Shown piece by piece: positions 19,693 through 28,131 of a stretch of 64,000 nucleotides of DNA. Each line of letters opens with the position of its first letter. Position 1 is the first letter of the stretch. The DNA comes from Mucilaginibacter empetricola (GTDB lineage: Bacteria; Bacteroidota; Bacteroidia; Sphingobacteriales; Sphingobacteriaceae): NCBI RefSeq assembly GCF_024808665.1, contig NZ_JANUBZ010000001.1, forward strand, positions 186,001 to 250,000, written 5' to 3'. A program made the translations under genes and the position numbers. The notes under the pieces are model-generated. The model was not told the origin of the DNA. It saw only the letters and a list, made by a program, of their open reading frames with translations, and did no database searches.

Positions 19693-20442
19693 TTAATCAA
19701 CTTTATCTTCCTTTTTTATTTTAACTAAACCCAGGTTCACACTGGTTATGGTGGCTTCATCGCCATCGGTGTTGGAGAATTCTATAAACTTATTTTGCCG
19801 CTTATCAATTTTAGCAACCACTGCATTTACCATATCGCCAAAGGTATTGAGGCGGTGTTTCTTTTTAACAGGTTTAACATTCTGCTTATCCGCATTAGGT
19901 AATTGTGCGTTGGCCAGGGTCTGTTTAGCACCTAAAACAGGCATTTCCATAGGCTTTAATGTAATGTCCTCATCTGGCACTACAGGTTTAATAACCTCTT
20001 GCGGTTGTTGGCTTACATTGGCCAAAACTGGTTGTTCAACAGTATTCACCGGCTTTGCAGTATCAACTGCTATATGTTTTTTTATGTTGATAGCCTTTGT
20101 TATTTTAACCGGGTTACTGCCATTATTCTTAGCTATTATGGAATAAGCGGCTCCGTTTGTTATTTTTTTGGCTGTATCAACCTTTAAAACTGGTGCGGTA
20201 CTTTTGGCAATTGCATGGGTATTTTTAACAGGATTTTGTTTTTGAGGGATAAACAAAATTCCTGCTGCAAGCAAAACAATAACACTGGCGGCAATACTTA
20301 ACAGGGGCACGAGTCTTTTCCTGCGTTTTCCGGCACCCAGTTCGTTGGTTATATTATCCCAAACCAGGGCCGAAGGCTGCACTTCAAAATCATTCAGCTT
20401 TGAGCCAAATAATTCATCCATATCTTTATCCTGCATATCCAT
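19693..20442 (-). CDS. Membrane anti-sigma-factor-like protein
   Basis: 249 residues. The N-terminal cytoplasmic part (1-44) contains the short motif MDELFGSKLNDFEVQPSALVW common to anti-sigma-like proteins next to ECF sigma genes in Bacteroidota. One membrane helix spans about 45-65, after KRRKR. The exported remainder is a low-complexity Lys/Pro/Val-rich stretch. It overlaps the sigma gene by 17 bases (20426-20442), implying translational coupling. It most likely sequesters that sigma factor at the membrane. The family assignment rests on layout more than on conserved residues. Confidence 0.7.
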   Translation of the reverse strand: MDMQDKDMDELFGSKLNDFEVQPSALVWDNITNELGAGKRRKRLVPLLSIAASVIVLLAAGILFIPQKQNPVKNTHAIAKSTAPVLKVDTAKKITNGAAYSIIAKNNGSNPVKITKAINIKKHIAVDTAKPVNTVEQPVLANVSQQPQEVIKPVVPDEDITLKPMEMPVLGAKQTLANAQLPNADKQNVKPVKKKHRLNTFGDMVNAVVAKIDKRQNKFIEFSNTDGDEATITSVNLGLVKIKKEDKVD

Positions 20443-20998
20443 ATTGTTTTCCCTCCATTTTTGTTATTTGTTCTTTCAGCACTGCCCTTGCTCTTGATAA
20501 TTGTGATTTTGATGCGCCTTCAGTAATTCCCGTCATTTCCGCAATCTCCTTATGCGAATAACCTTCAATAGCATACAGGTTAAACACAATGCGGTATCCT
20601 GGCGGTAGCTGCTGTATTAAAACCAGCAAATCTTTAGCGGCCAGCTTTGCCGTAGCCAGCGGACTTCCTGATGCCTGGTTGTGCGATTCGTCAAGCTCAA
20701 CCACCTGCATCATTTTATGGTGTTTGCGGTAATACTCAATAGAACAATGTACCATAATGCGTCTTACCCATCCCTCAAATGATCCGTCGCCCCGGTAATC
20801 TTCTATCTTTTGAAAAACCTTTATGAAACCGTTCTGCAACATATCCTCAGCCTCCATCCTGTCTGTAGCATATCTGCAGCATACGCCCAGCATTTTGGCG
20901 GCAAACTGTTTGTACAGCAATTCCTGTGCTTTGCGCTCACCGGCTTTGCATTTTTTTATAAGTTCGTCTGTTGTGTACTTGTGTTCCAAAAACATCAT
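20426..20998 (-). CDS. ECF-type RNA polymerase sigma factor
   Basis: 190 residues. Region 2 is seen in YATDRMEAEDMLQNGFIKVF and GSFEGWVRRIMVHCSIEYYRK. Region 4 is seen in LPPGYRIVFNLYAIEGYSHK followed by EIAEMTGITEGASKSQLSRA, a helix-turn-helix. Length and two-domain layout are normal for ECF factors. It is followed, with a 17-base overlap, by a membrane anti-sigma-like protein and then by an outer-membrane barrel. It probably controls an envelope-response regulon including its own operon. It is divergent from the amidohydrolase gene with about 110 bases between start codons. Confidence 0.93.
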   Translation of the reverse strand: MMFLEHKYTTDELIKKCKAGERKAQELLYKQFAAKMLGVCCRYATDRMEAEDMLQNGFIKVFQKIEDYRGDGSFEGWVRRIMVHCSIEYYRKHHKMMQVVELDESHNQASGSPLATAKLAAKDLLVLIQQLPPGYRIVFNLYAIEGYSHKEIAEMTGITEGASKSQLSRARAVLKEQITKMEGKQYGYAG

Positions 20999-21108
20999 TT
21001 AAAAGTAAGATGTAAACCTTAGTTAAATGGTTGCATGGTATTAAAAATAAATTGTCAACAGCACATGGATATTTAAACTGTTATCTTGTAAATATTATCT
21101 TTATGCTG

Positions 21109-22386
21109 ATGAAATTAATCAAACTAATCATAATTGCGGTTCTTTTTACCTGTGCCGGTCAGGTTATCGCACAGCAAAAAACAGATACCACTTATATACT
21201 ATTAAAACCCGATCGCGTTTTTGACGGCCAGCAAATGCATACTGGCTGGTGGGTATTGATTAAGGCTAATCGTATCGAAGCCGTAGGAGATGCCGCTACT
21301 ATCACCGTGCCAGCAAACGCAAAAATAATAGAATTAAAAGGTGCCACTTTAATGCCCGGCATGATTGAGGGTCATTCGCATCTGTTTTTGCATCCCTACA
21401 ATGAAACCAGCTGGGACGACCAGGTATTAACCGAAAGCCGCGCCGAACGTACCGCCAGGGCTGTTACCCATGCAAAAGCTACACTGCTGGCAGGCTTTAC
21501 CACCGTGCGCGACCTTGGTACTGAAGGTGCAGGTTATGATGACGTAGGATTAAAAACCGCCATTGAAAAAGGCGTTATACCGGGGCCAAGAATGTTATGT
21601 GCCACCCGCGCCATTGTGGCTACGGGCAGTTACGGGCCAAAAGTTTTAGTGAGCGAAGCTGATGTAATTAAAGGCGGCGAGGAAGCCGATGGTATTGATG
21701 GCATAACGCACGCCGTACGCTCGCAAATTGGACATGGTGCCGATGTGGTAAAAATTTATGTAGATTATAGATGGGGACTGGATAATACCGCCGCCCCAAC
21801 CTTTACCGAAGACGAGCTGAAAGTAGCCGTGCAGGTGGCCAAAAGCAGCGGCCGCATAGTGGCCGTTCATTCTGGCACCGAGGAAGGTATGCGGCGCGCC
21901 ATTGTCGCCGATGTAACTACCATTGAACATGGCGACGGCGGCACACCCGAATTATTTAAGCTGATGAAAGAAAAAGGCATTGCACTTTGCCCGACGCTCG
22001 CCGCCACCGAGGCCATTTCAACTTATCATGGTTGGAAAAAAGGTATTGATGCTGATCCACCAGCGGTAAAGCATAAACACTATATTTTTACCGAAGCAAT
22101 GAAAGCTGGCGTTACCATTTGTATGGGTGGCGATGTAGGCGTTTTTCCGCATGGCGATAACGCCCGCGAGATGCTGCTAATGGTAGATTATGGCATGAAA
22201 CCGATCGACGTCTTCCGCTCAGCAACATCAACCAATGCGGCAGTATTTGGATTGAAAGAGCTGGGTAATATAAAGCCGGGCTATTTAGCCGATCTGGTTG
22301 CTGTTGATGGTAATCCCGTAGAGGATATTAAAGCCGTTAAACAAGTGAAGTTGGTAATGAAGGATGGGATTATTTATAGTGAATAA
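21109..22386 (+). CDS. Exported amidohydrolase (imidazolonepropionase-like family)
   Basis: About 426 residues from ATG 21109 (ATG 21103 is also possible; longer in-frame starts such as TTG 21031 only add non-homologous sequence). The N-terminus MKLIKLIIIAVLFTCAGQVIAQ is a good signal peptide, so the enzyme works in the periplasm or outside. Metal-site elements of the amidohydrolase superfamily are visible: EGHSHLF (HxH), VVKIYVDYRWG (Lys), VAVHSG and TIEHGDGG (His), and GGDVGVFPHGDN (Asp). The ends, LMPGMIEGHSH and IKPGYLADLVAVDGNPVEDI, are typical of imidazolonepropionase/prolidase-like amidohydrolases. Exported Bacteroidota members are usually annotated as amidohydrolases acting on peptides or amides; the substrate cannot be deduced. 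Confidence 0.88.
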   Translation: MKLIKLIIIAVLFTCAGQVIAQQKTDTTYILLKPDRVFDGQQMHTGWWVLIKANRIEAVGDAATITVPANAKIIELKGATLMPGMIEGHSHLFLHPYNETSWDDQVLTESRAERTARAVTHAKATLLAGFTTVRDLGTEGAGYDDVGLKTAIEKGVIPGPRMLCATRAIVATGSYGPKVLVSEADVIKGGEEADGIDGITHAVRSQIGHGADVVKIYVDYRWGLDNTAAPTFTEDELKVAVQVAKSSGRIVAVHSGTEEGMRRAIVADVTTIEHGDGGTPELFKLMKEKGIALCPTLAATEAISTYHGWKKGIDADPPAVKHKHYIFTEAMKAGVTICMGGDVGVFPHGDNAREMLLMVDYGMKPIDVFRSATSTNAAVFGLKELGNIKPGYLADLVAVDGNPVEDIKAVKQVKLVMKDGIIYSE

Positions 22387-22417
22387 TCCTAAATTCACAT
22401 TTGTTAAATTTATGTAG

Positions 22418-22597
22418 ATGAGAACCACTATTGAAATAGACGATACACTGCTTGCGAAAGCATTACAGTTAAGTAAAATTAAAACCCAAAAAGCTGTAGT
22501 TGAAGTAGCGTTAAGGTTATTTATACAAGTAGAAAGTCAGAAAAAGCTTTCGGATTATTGGGGCAAAATTCAGCTTGATGAAGAAGCGTTTAAATAA
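22418..22597 (+). CDS. VapB-type antitoxin, orphan
   Basis: 59 residues: MRTTIEIDDTLLAKALQLSK at the start, then KTQKAVVEVALRLFIQ. This is the ribbon-helix-helix pattern of VapB antitoxins (short beta-strand RTTIEID, then two helices with the K-T-x-K-x-A-V turn), and the length is normal. VapB normally precedes a PIN-domain VapC toxin gene. Here an ATG overlaps the stop as TAATG at 22595-22599, where a toxin would begin. That frame ends after about 20 codons within the 3' end of the convergent hemJ gene and shows no PIN motif. The toxin is therefore absent, probably lost by deletion. Confidence 0.75.
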   Translation: MRTTIEIDDTLLAKALQLSKIKTQKAVVEVALRLFIQVESQKKLSDYWGKIQLDEEAFK

Positions 22598-22609
22598 TGG
22601 AGTTACAAA

Positions 22610-23143
22610 TTACCCCTTCATCCTCATTTTTTTATAAATCTTCACCGCCATCGAGAGGATAATGGATAAAAGCACCAGTCCTACCAGTCCATAAATCCAA
22701 TTCACTGCACTTTTTAGTACTACTAAAAATACTATAGCGAAAAGTAAAATGGTGGCCACTTCATTCCAGAGGCGCAGCTGGGTTGATGTCCATTTATATA
22801 CTCCAAGTGCCATTTGCTTCATAATATTTTGGCATTTGAAATGATAAACCAACAGGCATACTACAAAAAACAGCTTAATATGCATCCATGGCTGTTGCAA
22901 CCAGGCCGGAACCAGGCACAACATGGTTATACCCGCAATTACTACAATTACCATTGAGGGTACAGTGATAATATACCAGAGCTTCCGCTCCATAATTTCA
23001 AACTGATTGGAGAGTATAGTACGATCAGGTTCAGGTTTTTGCTGCGCCTCGGTATGGTAAACAAACAAGCGCACCATATAAAACAGCCCCGCCATCCAGC
23101 AGACTACAAAAATGATATGTATGGCAAGTATATACTGGTACAT
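22610..23143 (-). CDS. hemJ: Protoporphyrinogen oxidase HemJ (UPF0093/CopD-like membrane protein)
   Basis: 177 residues with four or five membrane helices. The first helix carries H9 in LAIHIIFVVCWMAGLFYMVR, a pattern (His plus W-x-x-G-L-F-Y-x-x-R-L) characteristic of HemJ. A second basic/His region follows (HTEAQQ...), and an Lys/His-rich loop joins helices 3 and 4. Members of the family oxidise protoporphyrinogen IX to protoporphyrin IX in the inner membrane. The position directly downstream of hemE and in line with hemL, hemB, hemCD and hemA supports this over a generic copper-resistance CopD annotation. It is the downstream end of the block and converges with the orphan vapB. Confidence 0.82.
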   Translation of the reverse strand: MYQYILAIHIIFVVCWMAGLFYMVRLFVYHTEAQQKPEPDRTILSNQFEIMERKLWYIITVPSMVIVVIAGITMLCLVPAWLQQPWMHIKLFFVVCLLVYHFKCQNIMKQMALGVYKWTSTQLRLWNEVATILLFAIVFLVVLKSAVNWIYGLVGLVLLSIILSMAVKIYKKMRMKG

Positions 23144-23299
23144 AACCCCCTGGCCCCCTGAAGGGGGAACTTTTTTATTTGCTATCTATATAATTCAATC
23201 CCGTTACAAATTCCCCTTGCATATCAACTCCCCTTTTAGGGGGTCGGGGGGTATTGCCCCTTGCTTATCAACTCCCCCTTCAGGGGGCAGGGGGGTATT
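23144..23299. repeat. C/G-rich intergenic repeats between hemE and hemJ, overlapping hemE 3' end
   Basis: A CCCCCTGGCCCCCTGAAGGG palindrome-like unit follows the hemJ start codon (about 23146-23168). Two 43-base direct copies lie at 23213-23255 and 23257-23299. They match at about 38 of 43 positions (CCCCTTGC, TATCAACTCCCC, then GGGGG...GGGGGGTATT), and each is itself hairpin-forming (CCCC...GGGG). The second copy covers the last codons and stop of hemE (23280-23299). Confidence 0.85.
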
Positions 23300-24311
23300 C
23301 TTTTATTATCTCAATCGCATACTTAACATTATCAAAGGGGATATCAGGCATAATGCCATGACCCAGATTAAATATGAAACCGTTTTCACCTTTCATACGG
23401 TCGAACAAGCGGTAAATGCGTTCTTTGATCACTTTTTTATCGGCATACAAAATATGCGGATCAAGGTTACCTTGTACCGCTATACCTGCCGGCAAACGCT
23501 TTTTAATATCTAACAGATCAACGTTCCAGTCGATAGAAATCACATCCGGTTTTGCTTCGGCCATTAGCGGCGCAAAAACTGAGCTTCCCTTGCAGAAAGA
23601 AATTACCGGGATATCCTTACGGTTCAGCTTGCTGATAATTTCGACAATGTAGCGATGCGAAAATTCTTTATAATCATCCCATGCCAATGCTTGTGCCCAG
23701 CTGTCAAATATCTGCACGGCGTTTACTCCGGCAGCAATCTGCATATTCAGGTAGTCGGCAGTTACGGTTGCTATTTTTGATAGTAGCTGATGTGCCATCT
23801 CCGGCTCATTATGCAGCATCAGTTTTGTCAGCTTAAAATCTTTTGACGATCCGCCTTCAACCAGGTAACTCATTACCGTAAAAGGTGCGCCGGCAAAGCC
23901 AATCAAGGGGATACGGCCATTTAAACGTTGCTGAATAACCTTTATAGCATCAGCCACATACTGCAATTTTTGCGATACATCTGTTTGCAGGTTATCAATA
24001 TCCGCTTTGGTACGTACCGGGTTGGCAAACAGCGGACCAACACCCTGGTTAAAACTCAAATCGCCGCCCATTGCTTCGGCGGTTACCAGTATATCTGAAA
24101 ATAAAATGGCACCATCTATTCCCAAAAGGTCAACCGGCAACATAGTTACATCAGCAGCCAGTTCGGGGGTTTTGCACATTTCCAGGAAAGAATATTTATT
24201 TTTTATATCCCAGTATTCTTTCATAAAACGGCCGGCCTGGCGCATCATCCATACAGGTGGGCGTTCGGTAACTTCAGAAAATGCAGCTTTTATTAGTAAC
24301 GAATCTCTCAT
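23280..24311 (-). CDS. hemE: Uroporphyrinogen decarboxylase HemE
   Basis: 343 residues, normal length. Family signature 1 is at 17-33 (RPPVWMMRQAGRFMKEY) and signature 2 at 138-156 (GFAGAPFTVMSYLVEGGSS). The catalytic Asp is D73 (LFSDILV). The enzyme removes four carboxyl groups from uroporphyrinogen III to give coproporphyrinogen III in the cytoplasm. The last residues (YPPAP) and the stop codon are encoded by the C-rich intergenic repeat, so the natural C-terminus has been replaced or extended by the repeat without touching the catalytic barrel. hemJ follows 136 bases downstream; a small TPR membrane protein lies just upstream (31 bases). Confidence 0.97.
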   Translation of the reverse strand: MRDSLLIKAAFSEVTERPPVWMMRQAGRFMKEYWDIKNKYSFLEMCKTPELAADVTMLPVDLLGIDGAILFSDILVTAEAMGGDLSFNQGVGPLFANPVRTKADIDNLQTDVSQKLQYVADAIKVIQQRLNGRIPLIGFAGAPFTVMSYLVEGGSSKDFKLTKLMLHNEPEMAHQLLSKIATVTADYLNMQIAAGVNAVQIFDSWAQALAWDDYKEFSHRYIVEIISKLNRKDIPVISFCKGSSVFAPLMAEAKPDVISIDWNVDLLDIKKRLPAGIAVQGNLDPHILYADKKVIKERIYRLFDRMKGENGFIFNLGHGIMPDIPFDNVKYAIEIIKEYPPAP

Positions 24312-24342
24312 ATTTATCAGGCAGAGACGCCATGTTTAGTCT

Positions 24343-24870
24343 CTACGGTTTGTGCTTTTTTATTTCCTGATGAAGGCGGCTGATTACATCCTTCATTTTG
24401 GCATTTATTTTTTCCTGGTGTTTTTCGGTCAATTGTAAATATGCCTCAGCTTTATCATAATTACCCAGCCTTATGCTGATGTTTGCCACATGTACCAAAG
24501 CAGCCACATGATCATTTACCGAACGTAACGGGTATTGGGCAGCAATTTCATAATGTCTTTCGGCATCTTCAAAATCCTGCTTTTGCAGACAAACGCCGCC
24601 CATCAAAAATTCATAATAACCACGACGGCCCTTTCTTAACCATTCGGGCTTTAATATTTCCAGTAAAAGGAGCTCGGCTTTATCGTATTCCTTGTGATGA
24701 AAAGATTTGGCGGCAACAACAAGCGTTCCCTGCCTTATGTAGTCCCATCCTAATAATACAATCATCATCAACGCGACGGCTGCCAACTCATAAAACCGCA
24801 GATAACTCAGTAATATCAGCGACAGAAAAAATAAAACGCCGATGAATAAACGGGTCCTGTTAGCGAACAT
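24343..24870 (-). CDS. Small membrane-anchored TPR protein
   Basis: 175 residues. Two hydrophobic helices at about 8-26 and 28-45 place it in the inner membrane. The remainder is helical and has tetratricopeptide-like pairs: YDKAELLLLEILKPEWLRKG, QDFEDAERHYEIAAQYPLRS and GNYDKAEAYLQLTEK. It begins one base inside the stop of the response regulator (TAATG on the minus strand), so the two are translationally coupled. It is therefore probably a partner of the two-component pair or of the heme enzymes around it. No enzyme motif. Precise function unknown. Confidence 0.75.
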   Translation of the reverse strand: MFANRTRLFIGVLFFLSLILLSYLRFYELAAVALMMIVLLGWDYIRQGTLVVAAKSFHHKEYDKAELLLLEILKPEWLRKGRRGYYEFLMGGVCLQKQDFEDAERHYEIAAQYPLRSVNDHVAALVHVANISIRLGNYDKAEAYLQLTEKHQEKINAKMKDVISRLHQEIKKHKP

Positions 24871-25577
24871 TAATGCTGGTTATCGGTAAATTTATAGCCT
24901 ACACCACGGATAGAGTGAAAATAAACCGGGTTTTTAGGATCTGGTTCAAAATATTTACGGAAAGTAAGTATAAAGTTATCAATGGTACGGGTTGATGGGT
25001 ACACATCATAGTTCCATACTGTTTCTAATATCTGCTCGCGCGATACAGCGTCATTTCTGCGTTCAATAAGCAGTTTTAACAACATGGTTTCTTTTTTGGT
25101 TAATGCAGTGATCGAGTCATCGGCATTTACCAGTTCAAAAGAGTTAAAGTGGATGGTTTTATCGCCAATTTTATAGCTGTTAAACTCTTTAAGGTCATCA
25201 CCTTTCAGGCTGCGTTTTACCAGGTTATTTACTCTCAGTATTAGCTCTTCCAGGTTAAATGGTTTGGTCAAATAATCATCTGCACCTTTTTTAAGGCCTG
25301 ATATTTTATCCTCATTAGTGTTTTTAGCCGTTAAAAACATGATGGGCACATCAGAGTTTTCCAGGCGGATGGTTTCTGCTACTACAAAGCCGTCAATTTC
25401 GGGCATCATAACATCCAGTATCACCAGGTTAAAACGTTCTTCTTTAAATATTTGTAAGGCTTTTTTTCCGTTGTTAGCTGTTGCAACTTTATAGCCCTCT
25501 AACTCAAGATTAAGTTTTATGGCTTCCAAAAGATGCTCTTCATCTTCGGCTAATAAAATTCTTTTTTTGTTTGGCAT
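24870..25577 (-). CDS. OmpR/PhoB-family response regulator
   Basis: 235 residues. The receiver domain is at 1-120, with acidic EDEE at 11-14, phospho-acceptor D55 (VILDVMMPE), T83 and K105 (YLTKPF). The C-terminal winged-helix trans_reg_C domain is at about 135-232 (TKKETMLLKLLIERRNDAVS, then VYPSTRTIDNFILTFRKYF and FHSIRGVGYKF). It lies 120 bases downstream of a histidine kinase gene on the same strand, inside the heme biosynthesis cluster. This suggests a cognate pair, perhaps regulating the neighbouring hem genes, but nothing in the sequence proves the target. Confidence 0.95.
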   Translation of the reverse strand: MPNKKRILLAEDEEHLLEAIKLNLELEGYKVATANNGKKALQIFKEERFNLVILDVMMPEIDGFVVAETIRLENSDVPIMFLTAKNTNEDKISGLKKGADDYLTKPFNLEELILRVNNLVKRSLKGDDLKEFNSYKIGDKTIHFNSFELVNADDSITALTKKETMLLKLLIERRNDAVSREQILETVWNYDVYPSTRTIDNFILTFRKYFEPDPKNPVYFHSIRGVGYKFTDNQH

Positions 25578-25697
25578 GTGATCTATTATTTAGTGCGCTA
25601 ATTTTCTTGAATTTTGTCGAACTTCACGAAGTTACACAACATTAATATTGAGGCAGATAGGTGAAAATTCGCGTCAATTCGTGTAATTCGTCTTCAT

Positions 25698-26576
25698 TCA
25701 ATCAAAAACTACTTCAAATATACTACCTACCGGGCGGTTATCCTTCACTTTGATACTGGCCTGATGCTTTTCGAGCACTTCTTTTACAATATACAGACCT
25801 AAACCAGTACCTTTTGTATTTCTGGTATCCTCACTGCCCACACGATAAAACTTATCGAAAATACGGTTTTTCTCCTGATCTGCTATTCCGATGCCATGAT
25901 CGGCCACCTCTAAAAACACTTTACCTTCTTTCGAGAACAATTTAACGCCCACCGTTGCACATGGGCCCGAGTATTTGATGGCGTTTTCTATCAGGTTGGT
26001 AACAACCGATGTTAAGGCAAATTTATCGCCGGTAATTTCAACCTTGGGTTCAATTTCGGCGTCAATAATTTGTTGGTTACCCTCGCATTTGGTAATCTGC
26101 AAACGGTTCACAATACTGTCTACCAGTACCGAAAGACTAAACTTGTCTTTAGGAAAAGTATAAGACTGGTTGTCAATTTTCGAAGCCAGCAGCATATTTT
26201 CAACCATGTCATCCAACCGCTCAATATCCATCAATGATTTACTGATAAAGTTCAACACCTGCTCCCGCGATAAATCGCGCTTTTGTATGGTTTGCAAAAG
26301 TATTTTGATTGACGCCAGCGGCGATTTCAACTCGTGCGTTACCGAAAGCAAAAAGTTTTTCTTTTGTTCCTGTAACTTGCGTTCCTGGTTAATAGATTTA
26401 TGCAGCGAGTAGGCGCCGGCAAAAAAAACAACAATAAATATAGAGCCTTCGCCCATTATCATTGCCAGGCTGCTGGGCATCATTTTTACCAGCAAATAGC
26501 CCCACCAAACTAATTCTGCCAGCGCATAAATAATAAGCGCATAGAATATAACGAAAGACCGTTTTAAATTATTCAT
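25698..26576 (-). CDS. Membrane sensor histidine kinase
   Basis: 292 residues. Two membrane helices at about 7-31 and 36-58 have almost no loop between them, so there is no periplasmic sensor domain. The dimerisation/phospho-acceptor box is VTHELKSPLASIK with H81. ATPase boxes follow: NLIENAIKYSG (N), VADHGIGIADQ (G1), FDKFYRVG (F) and GTGLGLYIVKEVLEKH (G2). The short sensor-less architecture suggests it senses an intramembrane or cytoplasmic cue. It lies 20 bases downstream of hemL, in the same direction, so it is probably cotranscribed with the heme genes. Confidence 0.94.
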   Translation of the reverse strand: MNNLKRSFVIFYALIIYALAELVWWGYLLVKMMPSSLAMIMGEGSIFIVVFFAGAYSLHKSINQERKLQEQKKNFLLSVTHELKSPLASIKILLQTIQKRDLSREQVLNFISKSLMDIERLDDMVENMLLASKIDNQSYTFPKDKFSLSVLVDSIVNRLQITKCEGNQQIIDAEIEPKVEITGDKFALTSVVTNLIENAIKYSGPCATVGVKLFSKEGKVFLEVADHGIGIADQEKNRIFDKFYRVGSEDTRNTKGTGLGLYIVKEVLEKHQASIKVKDNRPVGSIFEVVFD

Positions 26577-26596
26577 TTCCTGTGTATTGTAACACC

Positions 26597-27967
26597 TTAC
26601 TTATTGCTGAAAACTACTTCAAGACTATCAAATATAGCACGTTTTGTTTTCTCCAGATCTATTTTAGTATGTGCCGATGATATAAATCCAACTTCATAAC
26701 CCGACGGGCCAAAATAAATGCCCCTGTTTAGCAATTCGCGGTGTAATTTTTTGAATTTTTCCATGCTGGCCGGGTCAATATCGTCGGCCGAGCGGATGGC
26801 TTCCTTATCAGTAAAGGCAAACCAAAAAATAGAGCCAATGGTAAACACCTTAAACTTATAGCTGCGCGCCGTGGCAAACCGCTGAATAGCCTCGGTAAAT
26901 TCTTGTGTTTTATTATTCAGGTCGCGGTAAAAGCCCATGCGCAGCAGCTCGCTCAGTTGCGCTATACCCGCGGCCATAGCCACCGGATTACCCGATAAGG
27001 TACCTGCCTGATAAACCCCGCCATCAGGCGAGATATGGGCCATAATTTCTTCAGATGCGCCGTAGCAGCCAACAGGCAAACCACCGCCAATAATTTTACC
27101 GTAAGTAACAATATCCGGCTTAATTTGATAGTGGCCCGCAGCGCCTTCAAAGCCAACACGGAAGCCCGAAATCACCTCGTCAAATATCAACAGCGTTCCG
27201 TTTTGGGCACACATAATGCGCAAAAACTTCAGGTATTCTTTTTCCTGTAGCAGCAAGCCATTGTTTGCCGGGATTGGCTCAATAATAACGGCGGCTATCT
27301 GATCTTTAAATTGCTCGAACGCTTTTTCTAAGGCTTCCTGATCATTTAAAGGTATTACAATAGTTTCATCAGCAAATGATTTTGGCACACCGGCCGATGA
27401 CGTTTCGCCAAAGGTAACCAGTCCCGAACCTGCCTTTACCAGCAGCGAATCTGTATGGCCATGGTAGCAGCCTTCAAACTTTAAAATTTTATCGCGCTTA
27501 GTAAAACCACGTGCCAGCCTGATGGCCGACATCACCGCTTCTGTACCCGAGCTTACAAAGCGGAGTTTTTTGATGTATTTATTATTTTTTACGATGAGCT
27601 CCGCCAGTTCATTTTCCAAAGCAGTAGGCGCACCGAACGACATGCCGTTTTGCATTACGCTGATCACCTTTTCACGCACCTTAGCATTATTATGCCCCAA
27701 AATTAGCGGGCCCCATGATCCGCAGAAATCAATAAACTCATTACCATCAGCATCCCAGATATGACTGCCATCACCTTTTTCAATAAAAAGTGGTGTGCCA
27801 TAAACTGATTTAAACGCCCTTACCGGTGAGTTTACCCCACCGGGGAAATACGTTTTTGCCTTGGCAAATAGTTCTGCCGATTTTTCCCTGCTGATGTCCG
27901 GTTTGGTGGTAGTACCCGCCGGTTCATCATTCTCGCCCGTAAATTTCTTTTTAAATGAATCAAACAT
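26597..27967 (-). CDS. hemL: Glutamate-1-semialdehyde 2,1-aminomutase HemL
   Basis: 456 residues from the ATG at 27967. An open frame continues 49 codons upstream, but that part is an intergenic repeat (27986-28119) and has no family similarity, so I reject the longer start. Family features: FPGGVNSPVRAF (41-52), SSGTEAVMSAIRLARG (139-154), the PLP-contacting Asp in FDEVISGFR (D263) and the Schiff-base Lys K291 in YGKIIGGGLPVG. The enzyme is PLP-dependent and converts glutamate-1-semialdehyde to 5-aminolevulinate, the second step of the C5 route. The first 25 or so residues (MFDSFKKKFTGENDE...) are a charged extension compared with the usual roughly 430-residue enzyme. Confidence 0.96.
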   Translation of the reverse strand: MFDSFKKKFTGENDEPAGTTTKPDISREKSAELFAKAKTYFPGGVNSPVRAFKSVYGTPLFIEKGDGSHIWDADGNEFIDFCGSWGPLILGHNNAKVREKVISVMQNGMSFGAPTALENELAELIVKNNKYIKKLRFVSSGTEAVMSAIRLARGFTKRDKILKFEGCYHGHTDSLLVKAGSGLVTFGETSSAGVPKSFADETIVIPLNDQEALEKAFEQFKDQIAAVIIEPIPANNGLLLQEKEYLKFLRIMCAQNGTLLIFDEVISGFRVGFEGAAGHYQIKPDIVTYGKIIGGGLPVGCYGASEEIMAHISPDGGVYQAGTLSGNPVAMAAGIAQLSELLRMGFYRDLNNKTQEFTEAIQRFATARSYKFKVFTIGSIFWFAFTDKEAIRSADDIDPASMEKFKKLHRELLNRGIYFGPSGYEVGFISSAHTKIDLEKTKRAIFDSLEVVFSNK

Positions 27968-27985
27968 GTTCTTTTGTTTTCCTAT

Positions 27986-28119
27986 CGTCATTGCGAGGTA
28001 CTGCCTGTCCCGAACTTGTTTCGGGAAAGCAATCTCTACACAGGCAGATCGAATATAAAAGTTAGCCACTTTTATGTTCGCCCTGTAAGTCGGGGATTGC
28101 TTCGTACCTCGCAATGACG
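27986..28119. repeat. Inverted-repeat element between hemB and hemL
   Basis: The ends are exact inverses: CGTCATTGCGAGGTAC (27986-28001) and GTACCTCGCAATGACG (28104-28119). Inside, AAGCAATCTCTACACAGGCAG is echoed by GGATTGCTTC near the right end. A related element lies at 30964-31083, also between hem genes. This is a dispersed intergenic element and is not coding, though one frame of it is open onto hemL. Confidence 0.85.
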
Positions 28120-28131
28120 CGGGTATTTAAA

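Noticed and set aside
23112..23513. 133-codon plus-strand frame at hemE/hemJ
   Set aside because: It runs through the C-rich repeats and antisense to hemE; the Pro/Gly-rich translation is the repeat itself.
27968..28114. N-terminal extension of hemL by 49 codons
   Set aside because: The extension is encoded by the inverted-repeat element and has no resemblance to the family; the ATG at 27967 gives a normal enzyme.
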